The notes beneath the pieces are model-generated. The model was not told the origin of the DNA. It ran no database searches and saw only the letters and a program-made list of their open reading frames with translations. Of a stretch of DNA of 64,000 nucleotides, positions 47,501 through 62,500 are shown piece after piece. The stretch's first letter is position 1; each line of letters begins with the position of its first letter. The position numbers were made by a program, and so were the translations under genes. This stretch comes from Megaustenia siamemsis (lineage: Eukaryota > Mollusca > Gastropoda > Stylommatophora > Ariophantidae), in contig JAVIAB010000092.1 of NCBI GenBank assembly GCA_032433765.1, forward strand, positions 102,574,064 to 102,638,063, read 5' to 3'.

Positions 47501-50500
47501 CTGTGTGTAATGCCGTTTAAGATTATACTCTTTATTTACAGACAACACTTGCAAACACACAAGGCACTGTGGTTTGCTATCCTTATTGTTGATAAATAAA
47601 AAAATCATGTTTCCATTTCTCATGAAAAAATCTAATTTTTTCATTTAATTGACGTTTATTACTCATATTATACCACGACCGAAGCAACAGACAATGAAAA
47701 CACAGATTACAACAAAAGCACGGTTTCTTGTTAAAAATGGAACTGTTCCCTGTAACTCGACAAATACAGAATGATCAGATCAGATATCATATATATAATT
47801 TTGACTGATGAAAAGAGGATTGGACAGGTACCAGTTCATTGATTGTTTAAATGTATTAATCGGGGCATGTACATACATTAATTTGCATATAAATGACCTG
47901 TAAGCGCACATATACTCTACACATATGTATTGCATAGCTAATGTGTTCATCACACAATGAAGGATGAGTAATAACTACTAATAGCCAATAAAATCTGACC
48001 TGAAGGTTGTAATCTTGAAGTATCTTTACTAGAGAGTCTCGCAGGCCTGGAATCTCCATGCCCTTTTGAATCCTGCTGATGACTTTCACTGGATCAATAT
48101 GTGCACCAACATTGTGAAGTAGGGCTGTAATAAACTCTGAGGAAAAACAATTAAACACTCTTGAAACATGTGGTGTTTCCTGGAGGAAAGGTGCATATGT
48201 GTGGGCAGGGCGGCTACTTTTTGAATTCTAGACTAGAGCAGAAATAAGAGAAATGAGAAAGCATCCAAAAATATAAACTATAATCAAAAGAAAAAAGTGG
48301 TCATATGTTGACCATGTAATGAGAAGAGACAACAAGAGCATCTCAAAGCAAGCCCTCAAATGGGGACCAGAGGGTGAAATATAAAAGAGGCAGACTTAGA
48401 GAAACATTAAAGAGAACATTAAAAGAAGAGGCAACAACAGCAGGCATCAGCTCCCTTATCGAGATTGAGCAACTCACCCAGAATGGAGCCATGTAGTGAA
48501 TTACAATGCAGGTCCTGTGCAAGGTCTGACAGTTAGTTGAAAGATCATCAAACACAAGAGTCTACAATTTCTGCCCTATGTGCTGTCTTGGACTCAAAAG
48601 GACAATGGATAGATAAATATTAAAACACTTTTTTAAATACTGATATAAATAATATTTTGTGCAACCAAAATTATGTCTCTAACAATATATATGACCTTAA
48701 AGTTGTCAGGAATGACTTGTCAATAACACATTTACACATGGACATCAGTACACCCTTTCATACATGCATCCAAAATAAGAAATGTGCTGGCACTTACTTG
48801 GTTTGTCCATTGCATACTCTATAAGATTTTGCCACAGTTCCTCATCATCTTGTTCCATACAAAACTGAATGGCATGGTCCACATCCTGCAGTCTCTCTGT
48901 GATCAACTTCAAGGCCTGTGTTAAATTTCCCATACGACCTGCAACACAGATGGCATTTATCTAACTTTATTAAAACATGCTCTGACAGGTCCATCATTCA
49001 AATCTATAGAACTTATGAAGAATATAATTTACTGGCCGTTATTCTTAAAAATGTAATGTTAGACTAGAATAATTATCCAGAAGTGTTTACTATTGATCTC
49101 CTCTAGAATCAAGTAAGATACTGCTAGAAGTTGTGAATTACTCAAATTATTAATGCAGTACTGCCTTTCTTCTTCTCTTTCCCTTGGTCACAGGCCAATA
49201 ATAAAACAATCAGTGACCAGTACAATATGTGGCATTTTGTAGGACAGCAACAAAGTTCCTCAACTTTACATGATCTGTAACCCTCCTTAACAGGGGCTCT
49301 CCAGATCTGTCTCTCTCTGTTCATCTTTGAGCAGTTTGTTATTGATCTATAATAATGCTTGATATAATATCATTGTATAATTAACTCTTTCAGTACGGAA
49401 GGCTTTTCTCAATGCAACGGAGGAGATTTCAGAGACAAAATTTTTGATGGACCTTATGCTTTTAAAACATCAATCTACATGCTTTATATTTATCTAACAC
49501 TTAACATATTATATATGAATTTTTAGATAATTGAACAAGGAATCAGATTTCACCAAGATGATACAAAACATTGTAAAAAGAAAAATTGGAGATAAACGAC
49601 CAAAAATTGAAACATCAAATTAAAACCACAATTGACAACTTACCATCATATAGATCTGGTCATAGTAATCCAATAAGAATTATTTTGTGAAAAAAACAAC
49701 AAATGTCAACATGTCTCTAAGCAGCCATGAAAGTTTGGTTGATGTAGCATAACAATAACTGATATTTTGTCATCCACAATCACAACAAGTGACACAAATG
49801 TAATTTCAACTTTTTTGGGGAAAAAAATCACTATGTGCACAATACAGACATTTGTGTTTGACTACACACACAAAAATCACATGATATACACAATAATTAC
49901 ACTTTTTTTCAATTACACAAAAAACACTTTCTCCATTTATTGTCCATGAAATGCCTTGAAGCATGCATTTGGATGAAGATGTGGTCTGAAGGAATGTATT
50001 CCTCATCACTGTCAATATTCAACATGAGACTCTCATTTACCTCTACTAAAAAATCGGTATCTGTATCACTGTCTCATTGTTGTTATCAACACTTACAGTG
50101 TCTGAACTATCATCGGAATCTTCTTCTTCTTCTTCTACTTCTTCTATCCTTCCTCTGTTGCCGTTGGCGTCGAGGGGAGAAACAATCTGCGATTCTTTGC
50201 TCTTCTGTTGGCATCTTCTGATGTTATTCCTCCTAGTGACTCTAGTATTCCATTTATCCATCTCTTTCTCGGTCTTCCTCTTAATCTGACGTTTTCGTAG
50301 CGTTTGTTTATGGCTCTTTGATTCATTGTTAGTTCTTTTTGTCTCGTTATGTGGCCGAACCAATTTATCTGTTGTTTCTTTATGTATTCGATGGCTGGTT
50401 CAATTTCGAGTTTCTTCCTCAGGTCAGTGTTTCTTACTCTGTCCCTTAAGCTGTTTCCTGTCATTCTTCTGACACATTTCATTTCTGTGGTCATTATCTT

Positions 50501-53500
50501 TCTTATTGTTCTAGAGTCCAGCGTCCAATTCTGGCACTGATAGCTCAGAGTTGGTAGAAAAATTGATTTGTATATTGCCCTTTTTGCTTCCGTAGTTATT
50601 GCTTTGTTTTTCAATAGTGTTGATACTTGGCCTATAACTTGGCATGCTTTGTTACACCTTATATCTATCTCTGTTTCTTGGTTATTGTCTTGTGTTAGCG
50701 TGCTACCCAGATATTTAAAATTGTCTACTTGTTTCAACGATGTATTATCTATTATGATGTTTAGTTTTTCTTCCTTTCTCGCTATTGCCATTACTTCGGT
50801 TTTGCTTATGTTGATCTTCATGTTGTATTGTTTACAAGTGTTGTTTAGCCTGTTGATATGTTCTTGTAGGTCCTCAGTTGTTTCATGTATCAGAACTTGG
50901 TCGTCTGCAAATAGTATTTCATTTATTTCTTCCTCTCTTCTGTTGTTTTCTGGTACGTATATTTCGTTCTCTTCTGTGTTATCGTTTGTTGTCATCCGTG
51001 TTGGTATGTTTCCTTTGATTGGGCATGCTAATTTGCTTATATTGTCCATATATGTGATGAAAAGTAAGGGGGAAAGCACGCAGCCTTGTCTTACTCCGGA
51101 GTTAATGGTGAAGTGTTTAGAGTAGCCTGCTGAAGATCTTACTGTAGTGCGACTACTTTCATAGAGGCTCTTGCATATCTCTACTAGGTGGTGACTCACT
51201 CCGTACAAGGGCAATACGGACCATAGTTGTTCCCTGTCCACCCTATCAAACGCCTTTTCTTGGTCAATAAAAGCTGTATACAGTGTTTTATTATGCTCTA
51301 TTGTTTTCTCCGCTAGTTGTTTTATGATAAACAGGGCATCTGTGCAACCTCTGTTCCTCCTGAAGCCCATCTGAGCATCGCTTAGTTGTGGGTCTATAAT
51401 TGGTCTCAATCTTTTTTCAACTATCTTGGCATATAACTATCATCGGAATCATCAAGAAAAATTAATTGACAAGCTTCTTCAGCCGTCAACAACTGACTTT
51501 TAGCATTACATTCACAGCTACTGGAAGCCATTTCGATCAGCTGATTTTTGTTTACAATTTTTTTTACGATAAACACTAAATCCAAATAAAAAAGATCACA
51601 CGTCAGAGTAAGTCTTTCCACTTGAACCTCGTGGGGAAGAAGGAAGGAACTCTCCAGTGAAGGAATCTATATAAAATAGTCAATCTAAAATATGGGAATA
51701 CAATTTGTTGATGATTTACATGAAACAAATTGAGCATGGCGTACTATGTGGCTGAACGTATGCAACCAAAATGGAAATGGCACACCATGCGGCTGAACGT
51801 ACGGAAAGAGGTAACGTCACACTAGAATTCCATGATGGAATACAGACAATCCTCACAAGCGAATTGCGTAAAAGAGTATAGATAATTTTATGCTCATGTT
51901 CAAATAAATACATAACAGTCTTTATACACATATAATAACACATATATACTACCATGGGGAGCCTTCATGGCTGAGTGGTTAGTGTGCTTGCTTCATGATC
52001 AGAAGGGTCCAAGTTCGATCCCCAGAAGTGACAGATTTTTTTTGGACTAACAAGATTCCAGGGTTCACCCAGCCTCTAAAAATGGATATCAAAGACTTTT
52101 CTTGGAAGTAAAGGCAGCCTGGTGTAGTATCGACCACATTACCCAAAAATGTGCCATGGTCATAAAGAGACATGGTCACTAACACCATATTCTCCATTTG
52201 CCAAGCAAGGCATGGAGGGAACCTTTACTTTTTTTCCTTTATTACATGCCTTTACACCGTGACAATGTCTACAACAGCCGTGCATGATAAAATTCAAGTT
52301 CAGCAAAGTGAAAGACACATCAATGTTTATTCAGACTGTACCTGACAAGAGCATTGAATGATTAAATGACTGCTCAATGATTAGACAAATGAGCTCACCT
52401 AGAAGGAATACTTGTTCTTTGATGTAGTCTCGTACCTCACACTCTTCCCAGGCTGTTTGCAATGGGTAGAACTCACTGCGACGAAGAAAAGGGAGAAGCT
52501 TTGGGCGATCAAACTCTGCATACAGTTTAACCAGTTGTCCATGATACCCTTGTGTGCCCTGGAGATCACGCTGGACCAACTGATCAAGGTACTGGAGAAA
52601 AACAAGTTCTGATGTCCATCAACCATTAATTGGTAGAGGTAGAGATAAAGTCATGAAAAATAATTCCCATAAAATGTAATGACATTAATTAGTGAAGTAT
52701 TAAACATCTCTGTGCTAGGTCACAGCACTGTAGGTGATGGGAGAGTCAGTTCTTTTCCTTGCTGTTAATATCTGCTCTAACTAAACATATAGGTACCCAT
52801 TTTTTTTCATTTTGGTTGCTGACTGGTGGAAAGGATCAAGCTAAGACTAAGCCCATATTCACTCTATAGCCAAATCATCATTTAAAGAGTATTTATGGTA
52901 AATTGTGACATTGGCCCAAAGATACAACACTACAGGTAAGACTATGAGTGCATTTCTTCACTACAATTACCATTCATAAATCTGTGAGTCAGATACCAAT
53001 TTAAAAAAAACTTATGTTAAAAAGAAATAATAAAACATTGCAGTTGTAGACAAAGAAATGCAAATAACATTAAAAATAAATTGATTGCTACTCACCACAT
53101 ATAAATATTTCTGTGACTTGTTCAACTGCTGGACTACCTTTTCAACCTGAAAACAGAAGTGAACCAAACTTTCATGTCTATTTCAATATTGCTTCAACAA
53201 TGCTTATGCTTACTAGAGCTCAGGATTAACAGGCATCACTTTTAGATACAAAATATGACTATTCAAAATCAAATCTATGAACAAATGTGCAACAAATCAT
53301 GATAATGATGCTGATGACAACATTAAAATGAATAACAATTAATATTTTAGCTGTGTTAGATTTAAACAATTTAAACTATATTAAAATAAATTTTTATTTT
53401 TATTGTTTTATGCTATAATTAGAATGCGGGCAGTTAAATGGATAAAAACCTGTCATTATCCAAATAAGGTAAATATGGTTTCAGTTCATTTTAATGTTAA

Positions 53501-56500
53501 AAAGTTGCCAAATAAGGTAAATATGGTTTCAGTTCATTTTAATGTTAAAAAGTTATTTTTTTATCGTGAGGTTAAATAAAAATGTGTATGTTCTATATAT
53601 GATATAGATATGTACATCACATAGCAAGTGAGATATATGACCTTTATTTCCAACCCCCAAAAACAATATGCTAGTAGATCCCATCTTCCCAGAAGATGTG
53701 ATAAATGTCATTAAAAGAAGGTCTGTCAAAATTCAATCAAAATTTGTGTAGTTTGTTATTTTCTTCTCAACTTTTGATCCATTCTTCTTCTAATAGGATA
53801 ATCAGTGGTAGGAAACTTTGAGAACTCTATAGAAAGCACAATAATGGATGATCGTCACAATAGTCCATTGTGATCAAAGCAAGTGTTTCTACCCTTTGGG
53901 TTGTTAACATTTTATGAGTAAAATGAGGATTATGACAACTAAGGATAATTTAGTATAATGAGTAAATGAAACAAGCAATTTAACCCTATATTACAATATC
54001 TCCCTGTATGTTACATTTCTTTTTACGAAACTGTCACAAAATTTACTACTGAAAGAAAATCCTCTGTGATTTGGAGAAACACATTTTTATTGACTTTTTG
54101 ATACAAATCTTTGGAACAATTATACTTTGGAGCAACTACTGCATAAAAAAATAACTGAAACAATTAAGGAGCACAGCCAGGACAATTGTTACTATTATGT
54201 GCACAACACACATCTTTTTTACAAAAGACATGCAAGTTTGTTGTCATTTTTCTTAAATGTGAACATCACAAACTTTTTGTGAGGGACCAAAAATAATTTA
54301 AAACTCTATCAAAACACAAAGAATAAAACAAAATCTCTTTAACTTACTATTATGAAGCTATCATATTTTTTAATGACAATCCTGTTGTATAAAAAAAAAT
54401 GCCTGGTCACAATGATGCATCACTGGAGCTGAACAATTAGGAAGATATCTGGCAGGAAAAAGCAACCACACATGCCAACTGCCAAATTCTAAGAATTTTT
54501 AACTTTTATCATATGATTGTAATCCAGGGTTTAAAAAAAAAACTAACAACCATACATTGCACCTAACTAACTAATTACTGCTTTTAAATCTTCAAATAAT
54601 AACTCACATTTTTTATCTATATTTTTATTTTAATTGAGAACAATCATATTATAATTACTAACAAACAAACAAAAACTTACTGGAATTGTCTCAGTATTAT
54701 CTAGCAGCATTTTCACTGCTCTTCCTTGGTCAAGGTCCATTAGCTGTATGATCTTATCACTGATCTTGTCATACAAGTTGTGGTCATGGATGAGCTGGAA
54801 GACATCCTTGTGTTTCAGCCTGCAGCAATAATTATTAGTCATTTTCTACATTACCATGACCTCTTCAGATATTTCAACTTTTTAAACTTCATTTAATTTA
54901 TAAACAAGAAGAAACAGCTGCAAGAAACTGGTTTTTAAGTTTGTAAAGGGAATAAAGCTTAAAGCTACAAGAACCATATTTACATTGACAGTAAATAAAG
55001 GTTAAGATTCCCTCCACACTTTGCTAGGCATATGGGGAATATGGTGTTAGTGACCAGATTTTTTTTACCATGGTACATTTTGGGTTTTGTAGTTGGTATC
55101 ATACCAGGCTGCCTTTACTTCCAAGAAAACTCTCTGGTACCCATTTTTAGAGGCTTATATTGATAGTTAATACTTCAAAAATGAGAAATTTGTTCACTTG
55201 GAGATACCATTTTTTTCCACAAATTGTATCTTAAGACAATAGTCTACATGCCTGCAGCTTGAATTCATTTGGTTCTCAAATCAAATCAGGTTACAAACAA
55301 ACAATTAAACAGTTAAGTCATCCAATTATTTTGCAGCTTTCTAAAACAGATATAGTCTGTATCTTATCTCCATAGGCTACAAGTAGGACATACATTAGCC
55401 CACTCTCCAGCAAAATAACCTACCCACACTGTGGATATCAGACTATGCTACGGGGTTCATGCACGTTGGTGAAGGATTTCCTAGGATTTTCTCATAATTA
55501 TTGAGGAGATACTAGAGCATCCTATGGATTCATCCAGTGTGTAGTGAAAATGATCCTAACAACAACAGAACTCATCTCCATGCCATAAAAACATGAACCA
55601 AGTGTATCAAGTTAATTTGTACAAGCAATGTTAGTAATCATGTTTTAAAACAATCTAAAGTTCTGATAACAAAAAATAAAACATTCCAAGAAAAGACATG
55701 ATGTAGTTTGGTGTAAACTTCTGACCAGAAATAACTATACCTCTAAATTAATTATCTACATAAAGCAACAGCCAGGCTGGCAATAACTGTACTAATAGTC
55801 ACTGAAAGTGTTAATTTACTTCCAAAATTAAGGTAATGTAGCCACAATTTATTTTCTAAGTAAAGAGTTGATGGATTACATATTTTTAAAATTACACAGT
55901 AATAAGAACAAATAATTAAACTGTAGCATAGTTTTATAATAATCTTACAAATTAGTTATTTTAAAAATATGAACAACTTTCCTTCTATCTTTTTTTTCTT
56001 CCTCATTTACCTTTGGCGTCAAGGGAGGATATAGTTTGCAGTTTCTTGCTCTTATATTAGCCTTTTCTCCTGTTAAACCTCTGAGTGTTTCTAGTATTCT
56101 GTTTATCCAACTTTTTTTTAGTCTACGTCTCGGTCTGGTGTCCTCATACCATTTGTTGGTAACTCATTGTATTAGATTTAGTTCTTATCACATGCCAGAA
56201 CCACTTGATCTGTTGTCACTTTATGTATTTAAAAGCTGTTCCACTCCTAGTCTTTTTTTGTAACTCTTCACTTCTGATCTCATCTCTCAGACTGCTTTCT
56301 GTCATGCAACTGATACGCTTCATTTCTGATCTTACCTTTCAGACTGCTTTCTGTCATACATCTGACATGCTTCATTTCTGATCTTATCTCTCAGACTGCT
56401 TTCTGTCATGTAACTGATACGCTTCATTTCTGATCTTACCTTTCAGACTGCTCTCTGTCATACATCTGACATGCTTCATTTCTGATCTTATCTCTCAGAC

Positions 56501-59500
56501 GGTGGTGCTCTCTGTCATGCATCTAACATGCTTCATTTCTGATCTTATCTCTCAGACTGCTTTCTGTCATACATCTGACATGCTTCGTTTCTAATCTTAT
56601 CTCTCAGACTGCTCTCTGTCATACATCTGACATGTTTCATTTCTGATCTTATCTCTCAGACTGCTCTCTGTCATGCATCTAACATGCTTCATTTCTGATC
56701 TTATCTCTCAGACTGCTTTCTGTCATGCATCTAACATGCTTCATTTCTGATCTTATCTCTCAGACTGCTCTCTGTCATACATCTGACATGCTTCATTTCT
56801 AATCTTATCTCTCAGACTGCTCTCTGTCATGCATCTAACATGCTTCATTTCTGATCTTATCTCTCAGACTGCTTTCTGTCATACATCTGACATGCTTCAT
56901 TTCTAATCTTATCTCTCAGACTGCTCTCTGTCATACATCTGACATGCTTCATTTCTGATCTTATCTCTCAGACTGCTCTCTGTCATGCATCTAACATGCT
57001 TTATTTCTGATCTTATCTCTCAGACTGCTTTTTGTCATGCATCTAACATGCTTCATTTCTGATCTTATCTCTCAGACTGCTCTCTGTCATACATCTGACA
57101 TGCTTCATTTCTAATCTTATCTCTCAGACTGCTCTCTGTCATACATCTAACATGCTTCATTTCTAATCTTATCTCTCAGACTGCTTTCTGTCATACATCT
57201 GACATGCTTCATTTCTGATCTTATCTCTCAGACTGCTTTCTGTCATACGTCTGACATGCTTCATTTCTGATCTTATCTCTCAGACTGCTTTCTGTCATAT
57301 GTCTGACATGCTTCATTTCTGATCTTATCTCTCAGACTGCTTTCTGTCATACGTCTGACATGCTTCATTTCTGATCTTATCTCTCAGACCGCTTTCTGTC
57401 ATGCATCTGACATGCTTCATTTCTGATCTTATCTCTCAGACTGATTTCTGTTATGCATCTGACATGCTTCATTTCTGTGGTGGTTATTTTTCTAATAGTT
57501 CTTGAGTTTAAGGTCCATGGCTGTTAGTGGCAGCACAACGTTGGGCTAAAGATAGTCTTATAAATAGATCACTTCGCTTCTAATGTTACTTTTTTGTTGG
57601 ACAGTAGTGGTGAAATCTGTCCAATAACTTGACAGGCTTTGTTACATCTTGAATCTATTTCTGGTTGCAAGTTGTTTATATGTCAGGGTGCTGCCTAAGC
57701 AGTTGGATATGAACAAGTACACATTTTAAGCAATGAAGTTACTTAATTTAATCAATGGGGTAAGAAATAGATAAATTTCACCTCAAATAAATGTCAAGTG
57801 CTTTGTCATATGCCCGTTGGTGTGCATAGCTGTGGGAGGGAAAAAAAAAGAAAAAATATGAGCAACATATAAATAATGTGAGCAACATTTTTTTATTATT
57901 TATGTTTAATAATTTTACAAATTCATACCACAAAAACTGTAACGGTTTTTTGAAACTGCAAATAAGATAACAAAATAAAGAACATTAATATTTGTGTGTA
58001 ATGGAATAATAGTACTGTAATAATGTTGAGAAATGTTAAAATATTTATGAAAAATAAGAATGTAGAAAAATGGGCTATTTATAAAAATTTATAACAAAAA
58101 ATAACATGGATAAGAAAATAAAATATAAGACTACACTAAAGCGAAGCGAAAAAAATAAAATTGGTAGAGTTGTGTGACCCCTCCACTCTTTATCCTAAAT
58201 CTATCATATGCTCAATGGTAGAAAATGATCAATTAATCCTAGATTATGTTACCTATCCATGAGTCACATTTTCACAAGACCGTAGTTAAAATTACTACCA
58301 TTTAATTGTTACATCTGGAGTTTTAAAAATAAGATTTTCTTTGAACTTTTCCTACACATCTGTGTGTTCACCCAAGCAGAGATATGGAAATTGGATGATG
58401 TAATCATTTCCTGGCTTAGGTTAGATTTATGACCTGAAATTCAACCCCATTGTGCTGTGGCTACCGGAGGTGTTACAAATGATAACTGGCAGATAATGAA
58501 GTTAATTTCACTGAACAATTGGAGGTGTTACAAATGATAACTGGCAGATAATGAAGTTAATTTCACTGAGCAATTGGAGGTGTTACAAATGATAACTGGC
58601 AGATAATGAAGTTAATTTCACTGAACAATTGGAGGTGTTACAAATGATAACTGGCAGATAATGAAGTTAATTTCACTGAACAATTGGAGGTGTTACAAAT
58701 GATAACTGGCAGATAATGAAGTTAATTTCACTAAACAAATCTATCACATACAGTTGGCCTAAGCTCTGCAACAAGAGCTGTGGATTCCTCTCCTTGTCCA
58801 AATGTCCAAGAATAGCATTGATAATGGAGTCATTGTCATACAGATCTGGTGGCCACTCCTTGATCAGCTGATAGAATCTCTAAAATGGGATTTAAAAAAA
58901 AAAAAAAACATTTTTATGTGCAAAATTAAAATTTTATAACTTAATTTGTGCATATCATGGATGTTGATAAGCTTGGAATGTGAGAAACGAGAAACTAACT
59001 ATAAAACAATTTATCAAAACACAATTTCGTAAAGACAAATAAAACAAGTGGGAAAAAAGTATAGATATTTACATACAGCCTCTTCTATGTGACTTTAAGA
59101 GTTAAGAAACAAAATATTGTCTTACCAATATTGTCATCAAATTCAGTTCCTAGTCTCTAGGGACTTCGTCAGAGTCGAAAGCTGGCGAACGCAACAAATA
59201 CAACATATTGTCATCATATAGTGAGCACATTCTGTTTGTCATAGTTCTCAACCTCTGGCAGAGATGACACCCCCCCATATGGTACTTTATTTTTAATTAT
59301 GATAGTGCAAGCTCTCTCTCTCTCATGCACGCACGCACACATACACACACACAAATGTGTTTTGATATTGTTTTTTTAAATATAAGGTAATGTTGAAAGT
59401 ATTCTTTTACAATTTTTATAATAATGGAATGGAAAGATATAAGGTTCACTCACTTCATAATCAGAGGACAAGAACTCATTCAGGACCATCTCATAAATTG

Positions 59501-62500
59501 CTGTGTTTAGTCTTGGATCTTTTCTTGGCATATATGGTGCTACAGCCTGCAGAACAGAGTACAAACTAAGTAAGAAATCGGAGTAGCAGATAGAAACTGA
59601 ATCAAACAAATAATAAATGGATAACTAGTCTAGCAACTTGTATTTAGCTAAAACTAGTCTAACAAATGTTCACAGTTATGACTAGCCTGACAACTGTTTA
59701 TTGCTATAACTAGCCTATCAACAGTTTATAGCAATAACTGGTCTAACAACCATTACATCAAGAACTAGCCTAACAACAGTTTATACCAATAACTGATCTA
59801 ACAACCGTTACATCAAGAATTGGCTTAACAACAGCTTATACCAATAACTGGTCTAACAACCATTACATCAAGAATTGGCTTAACAACAGTTTATACCAAT
59901 AACTGATCTAACAACCGTTACATCAAGAATTAGTTTAACAACAGTTAATACTAATAACTGATCTAACAACCATTACATTAAGAATAAGCTTAACAACAGT
60001 TTATACCAATAACTGATCTAACAACCGTTACATCAAGAATTGGCATAACAACAGCTTATACCAATAACTGATCTAACAACCGTTACATCAAGAATTGGCT
60101 TAACAACAGTTTATATCAGTAACTGGTCTAACAACCATTACATCAAGATTTGGCTTAACAACAGTTTATACCAATAACTGATCTAACAACTGTTACATCA
60201 AGAATTGGCTTAACAACAGTTTATACCAATAACTGATCTAACAACTGTTACGTCAAGAATTGGCTTAACAACAGTTTATACCAATAACTGGTCTAACAAA
60301 AGTTACGTCAAGAACTAGCCTATCAACAGTTTATACCAATAACTGGTCTAACAACCATTATTACAGCATGAACTAGCCTGACAAATGTTTATAGCTACAA
60401 CCAGCTTAATAAAAACATTTAACAAATTTCCTACTTTTCAGACAAATTCAGAGGAACTGTTGAGAGATGTGCACACAAAAATCATAATAAAGAATTTAAA
60501 AATTCATAATAACAATTATACAGGAACTCTCTATGTAGATTTTTATACAGAATATTAATAAAACTGGCAGAACACTATAATATGTTACTGGACTCAAACT
60601 TAATGTAACTTTAAAACCATAAGACTTAAAGTTCTATACCTGCGACATAAAAAAAACAATATTTTTAGAATACAATTACATTAAATTTCATTGAGGAGCT
60701 TATATATAAATATAATTCTAATTATTTTAGCTTTCATTTTTATCCAACATTAATGAACTATTCATCACTAATGTATTAAACTTAGTAATTAAATTTTGAA
60801 AACTGTTTCTCTTTTCTCTCCTCTTTCTATCTCTACAAAAGATGTTTAAAAAAATCTACATTTAATGGCACAGGATATACCATTACCTTTAATTGGTGAA
60901 TCTTTGCAAATTTGTATATTTCTTCTTCCCATGATTCCTTCTTCTTGCCTAGGATCTTTACACAAAGACGACCTGCATCATCATATTCCTGCTCTTCCAA
61001 CAGATAGTCCAAGTAGGCTCGTCCAATGGCCTGATCAAAAGACAAAAGTATTTAGACATTGCGTGTATACTTTGTAATCAAAGAACATCATTTGGCTATT
61101 ATAACATTCTTTTTTTAACCAGCATGACATGTGAATAAGTTTTTTCTTCTTTTTTTTATCTCCGTTCACCAGTTTTTACCTCTGATGAAGTCCCTAGAGA
61201 CTAGGAACTGAATTTTGCGCGTAAATCCATTTTTTCCTGGCAGCCATGTGCACAGAGTTCCCTCGCTGCACAGACAGATAACTCCAACTTCGGAGGTACT
61301 AATATTTTTTCCGTTGATGAGTAATTGATGTTTCATGCCGGGCCTCACTGCTGAGACCAGGGGTGGTTGCCGCAGAGAGAAATCATAAATAAAAATCCCA
61401 GTAGCCGGGACTTGAACCCACAACCTCTCTGTCTCGAGGCCGGCATCTTGCCTCAAGACTAACCAGTCTCCCACATGTAAATTATATGATTATCTATTTC
61501 ATCAGGCATTTATTACTCCTATAGATTTTTTCACGACAAACTCTTGCCTACTGAAATGGCTCTAAAAGACAAAATTCCTCTAGAAGTTATGAGCTCCATA
61601 TTGCTGAAATCGACCTTTATGTCTGAAATCCTCCTCAAAAATAGAATGACGAAGAAGCTGATCTTAAAAACTGAAGAAAAATATTTTTAATTGGAGTTGG
61701 ATGATATCATCAGAACGGATACCATCAGAGCCTGGGGTGGTGTTGATAGATCTCTAAAATGCTGCATAAATAAACTCTGTTGTAATGCAACATTCATCAT
61801 CCAGAGTCAAGTACTCACGCATCCCTGATAGCATGCCCATGACCCAAAGCCTTGCATCCATGTCCTTTTTATCAGATTGTTTGATGTAGCGTGTAAACAG
61901 AGCCTTTCCTTTACTATCATCAAATTTCTACCACATATGGTTTGCAGTCTGAAAATCTGGGATCACTCTGCATCAAGTGGTATTGTTCATTCTTTTATGC
62001 AAATTCCAGAACTTTGAAAGTAACTTGTCTGCACAAACATTGTTAATAAACTCTACCCATTTTTCTGTTTTTGCGCTGTCAGCAAGTACCTTGAATAGCC
62101 TAATTTTTTCAAACCTTCACCTTTAACACTTGTAATATCTCAGTCTGAGATGAGCCCTTCTTCCTTGTGATCTGCCACACTTTAACAGCCTGTCTTTTTT
62201 CTGCGCAAGCTTTGTTGACCTCCTTGTCCCACTAAGGGGGTTGTATCCATCACTTTTGTTTGTTATGGTGTGTGCTTGATTTCAAGCATCTAATTTTACT
62301 GATGACACGCTCACCCTTATTATCATACTGAAATGTATTCACTTTTTTTTTTCTGTAGCCTAGTTTTGCATTTCTCGATTAGTATGCCACATGAACAATG
62401 ATCGCTGCCAAGATATTCCAGAGCATACCAGCAGCATTTTGGTGCCAAGGTAGTCACCACAAAAGCCAAGTCAATAATGCTGAGTCCCCTGGCCAATTTT

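Larger units (their letters stand above)
49385..51810 (-). mobile_element. TTAA-type (piggyBac-like) element carrying a LINE insertion
   Basis: The left end after TTAA (49381-49384) and the right end before GTAA (51811-51814) match the 42469 MITE, including subterminal GCGGCTGAACGTA blocks. On the - strand a start at 51531 encodes MASSSCECNAKSQLL and an acidic LDDSDDS run. Past the LINE this continues as SSDTVSVDNNN. Further on there is DEEYIPSDH and a Cys-rich end (WRKCFLC, KCNYC, KCLYC). The catalytic middle is missing. Confidence 0.65.

Noticed and set aside
50568..51125. 185-codon + strand open frame, hydrophobic
   Set aside because: Antisense shadow of the intact LINE RT frame on the - strand.
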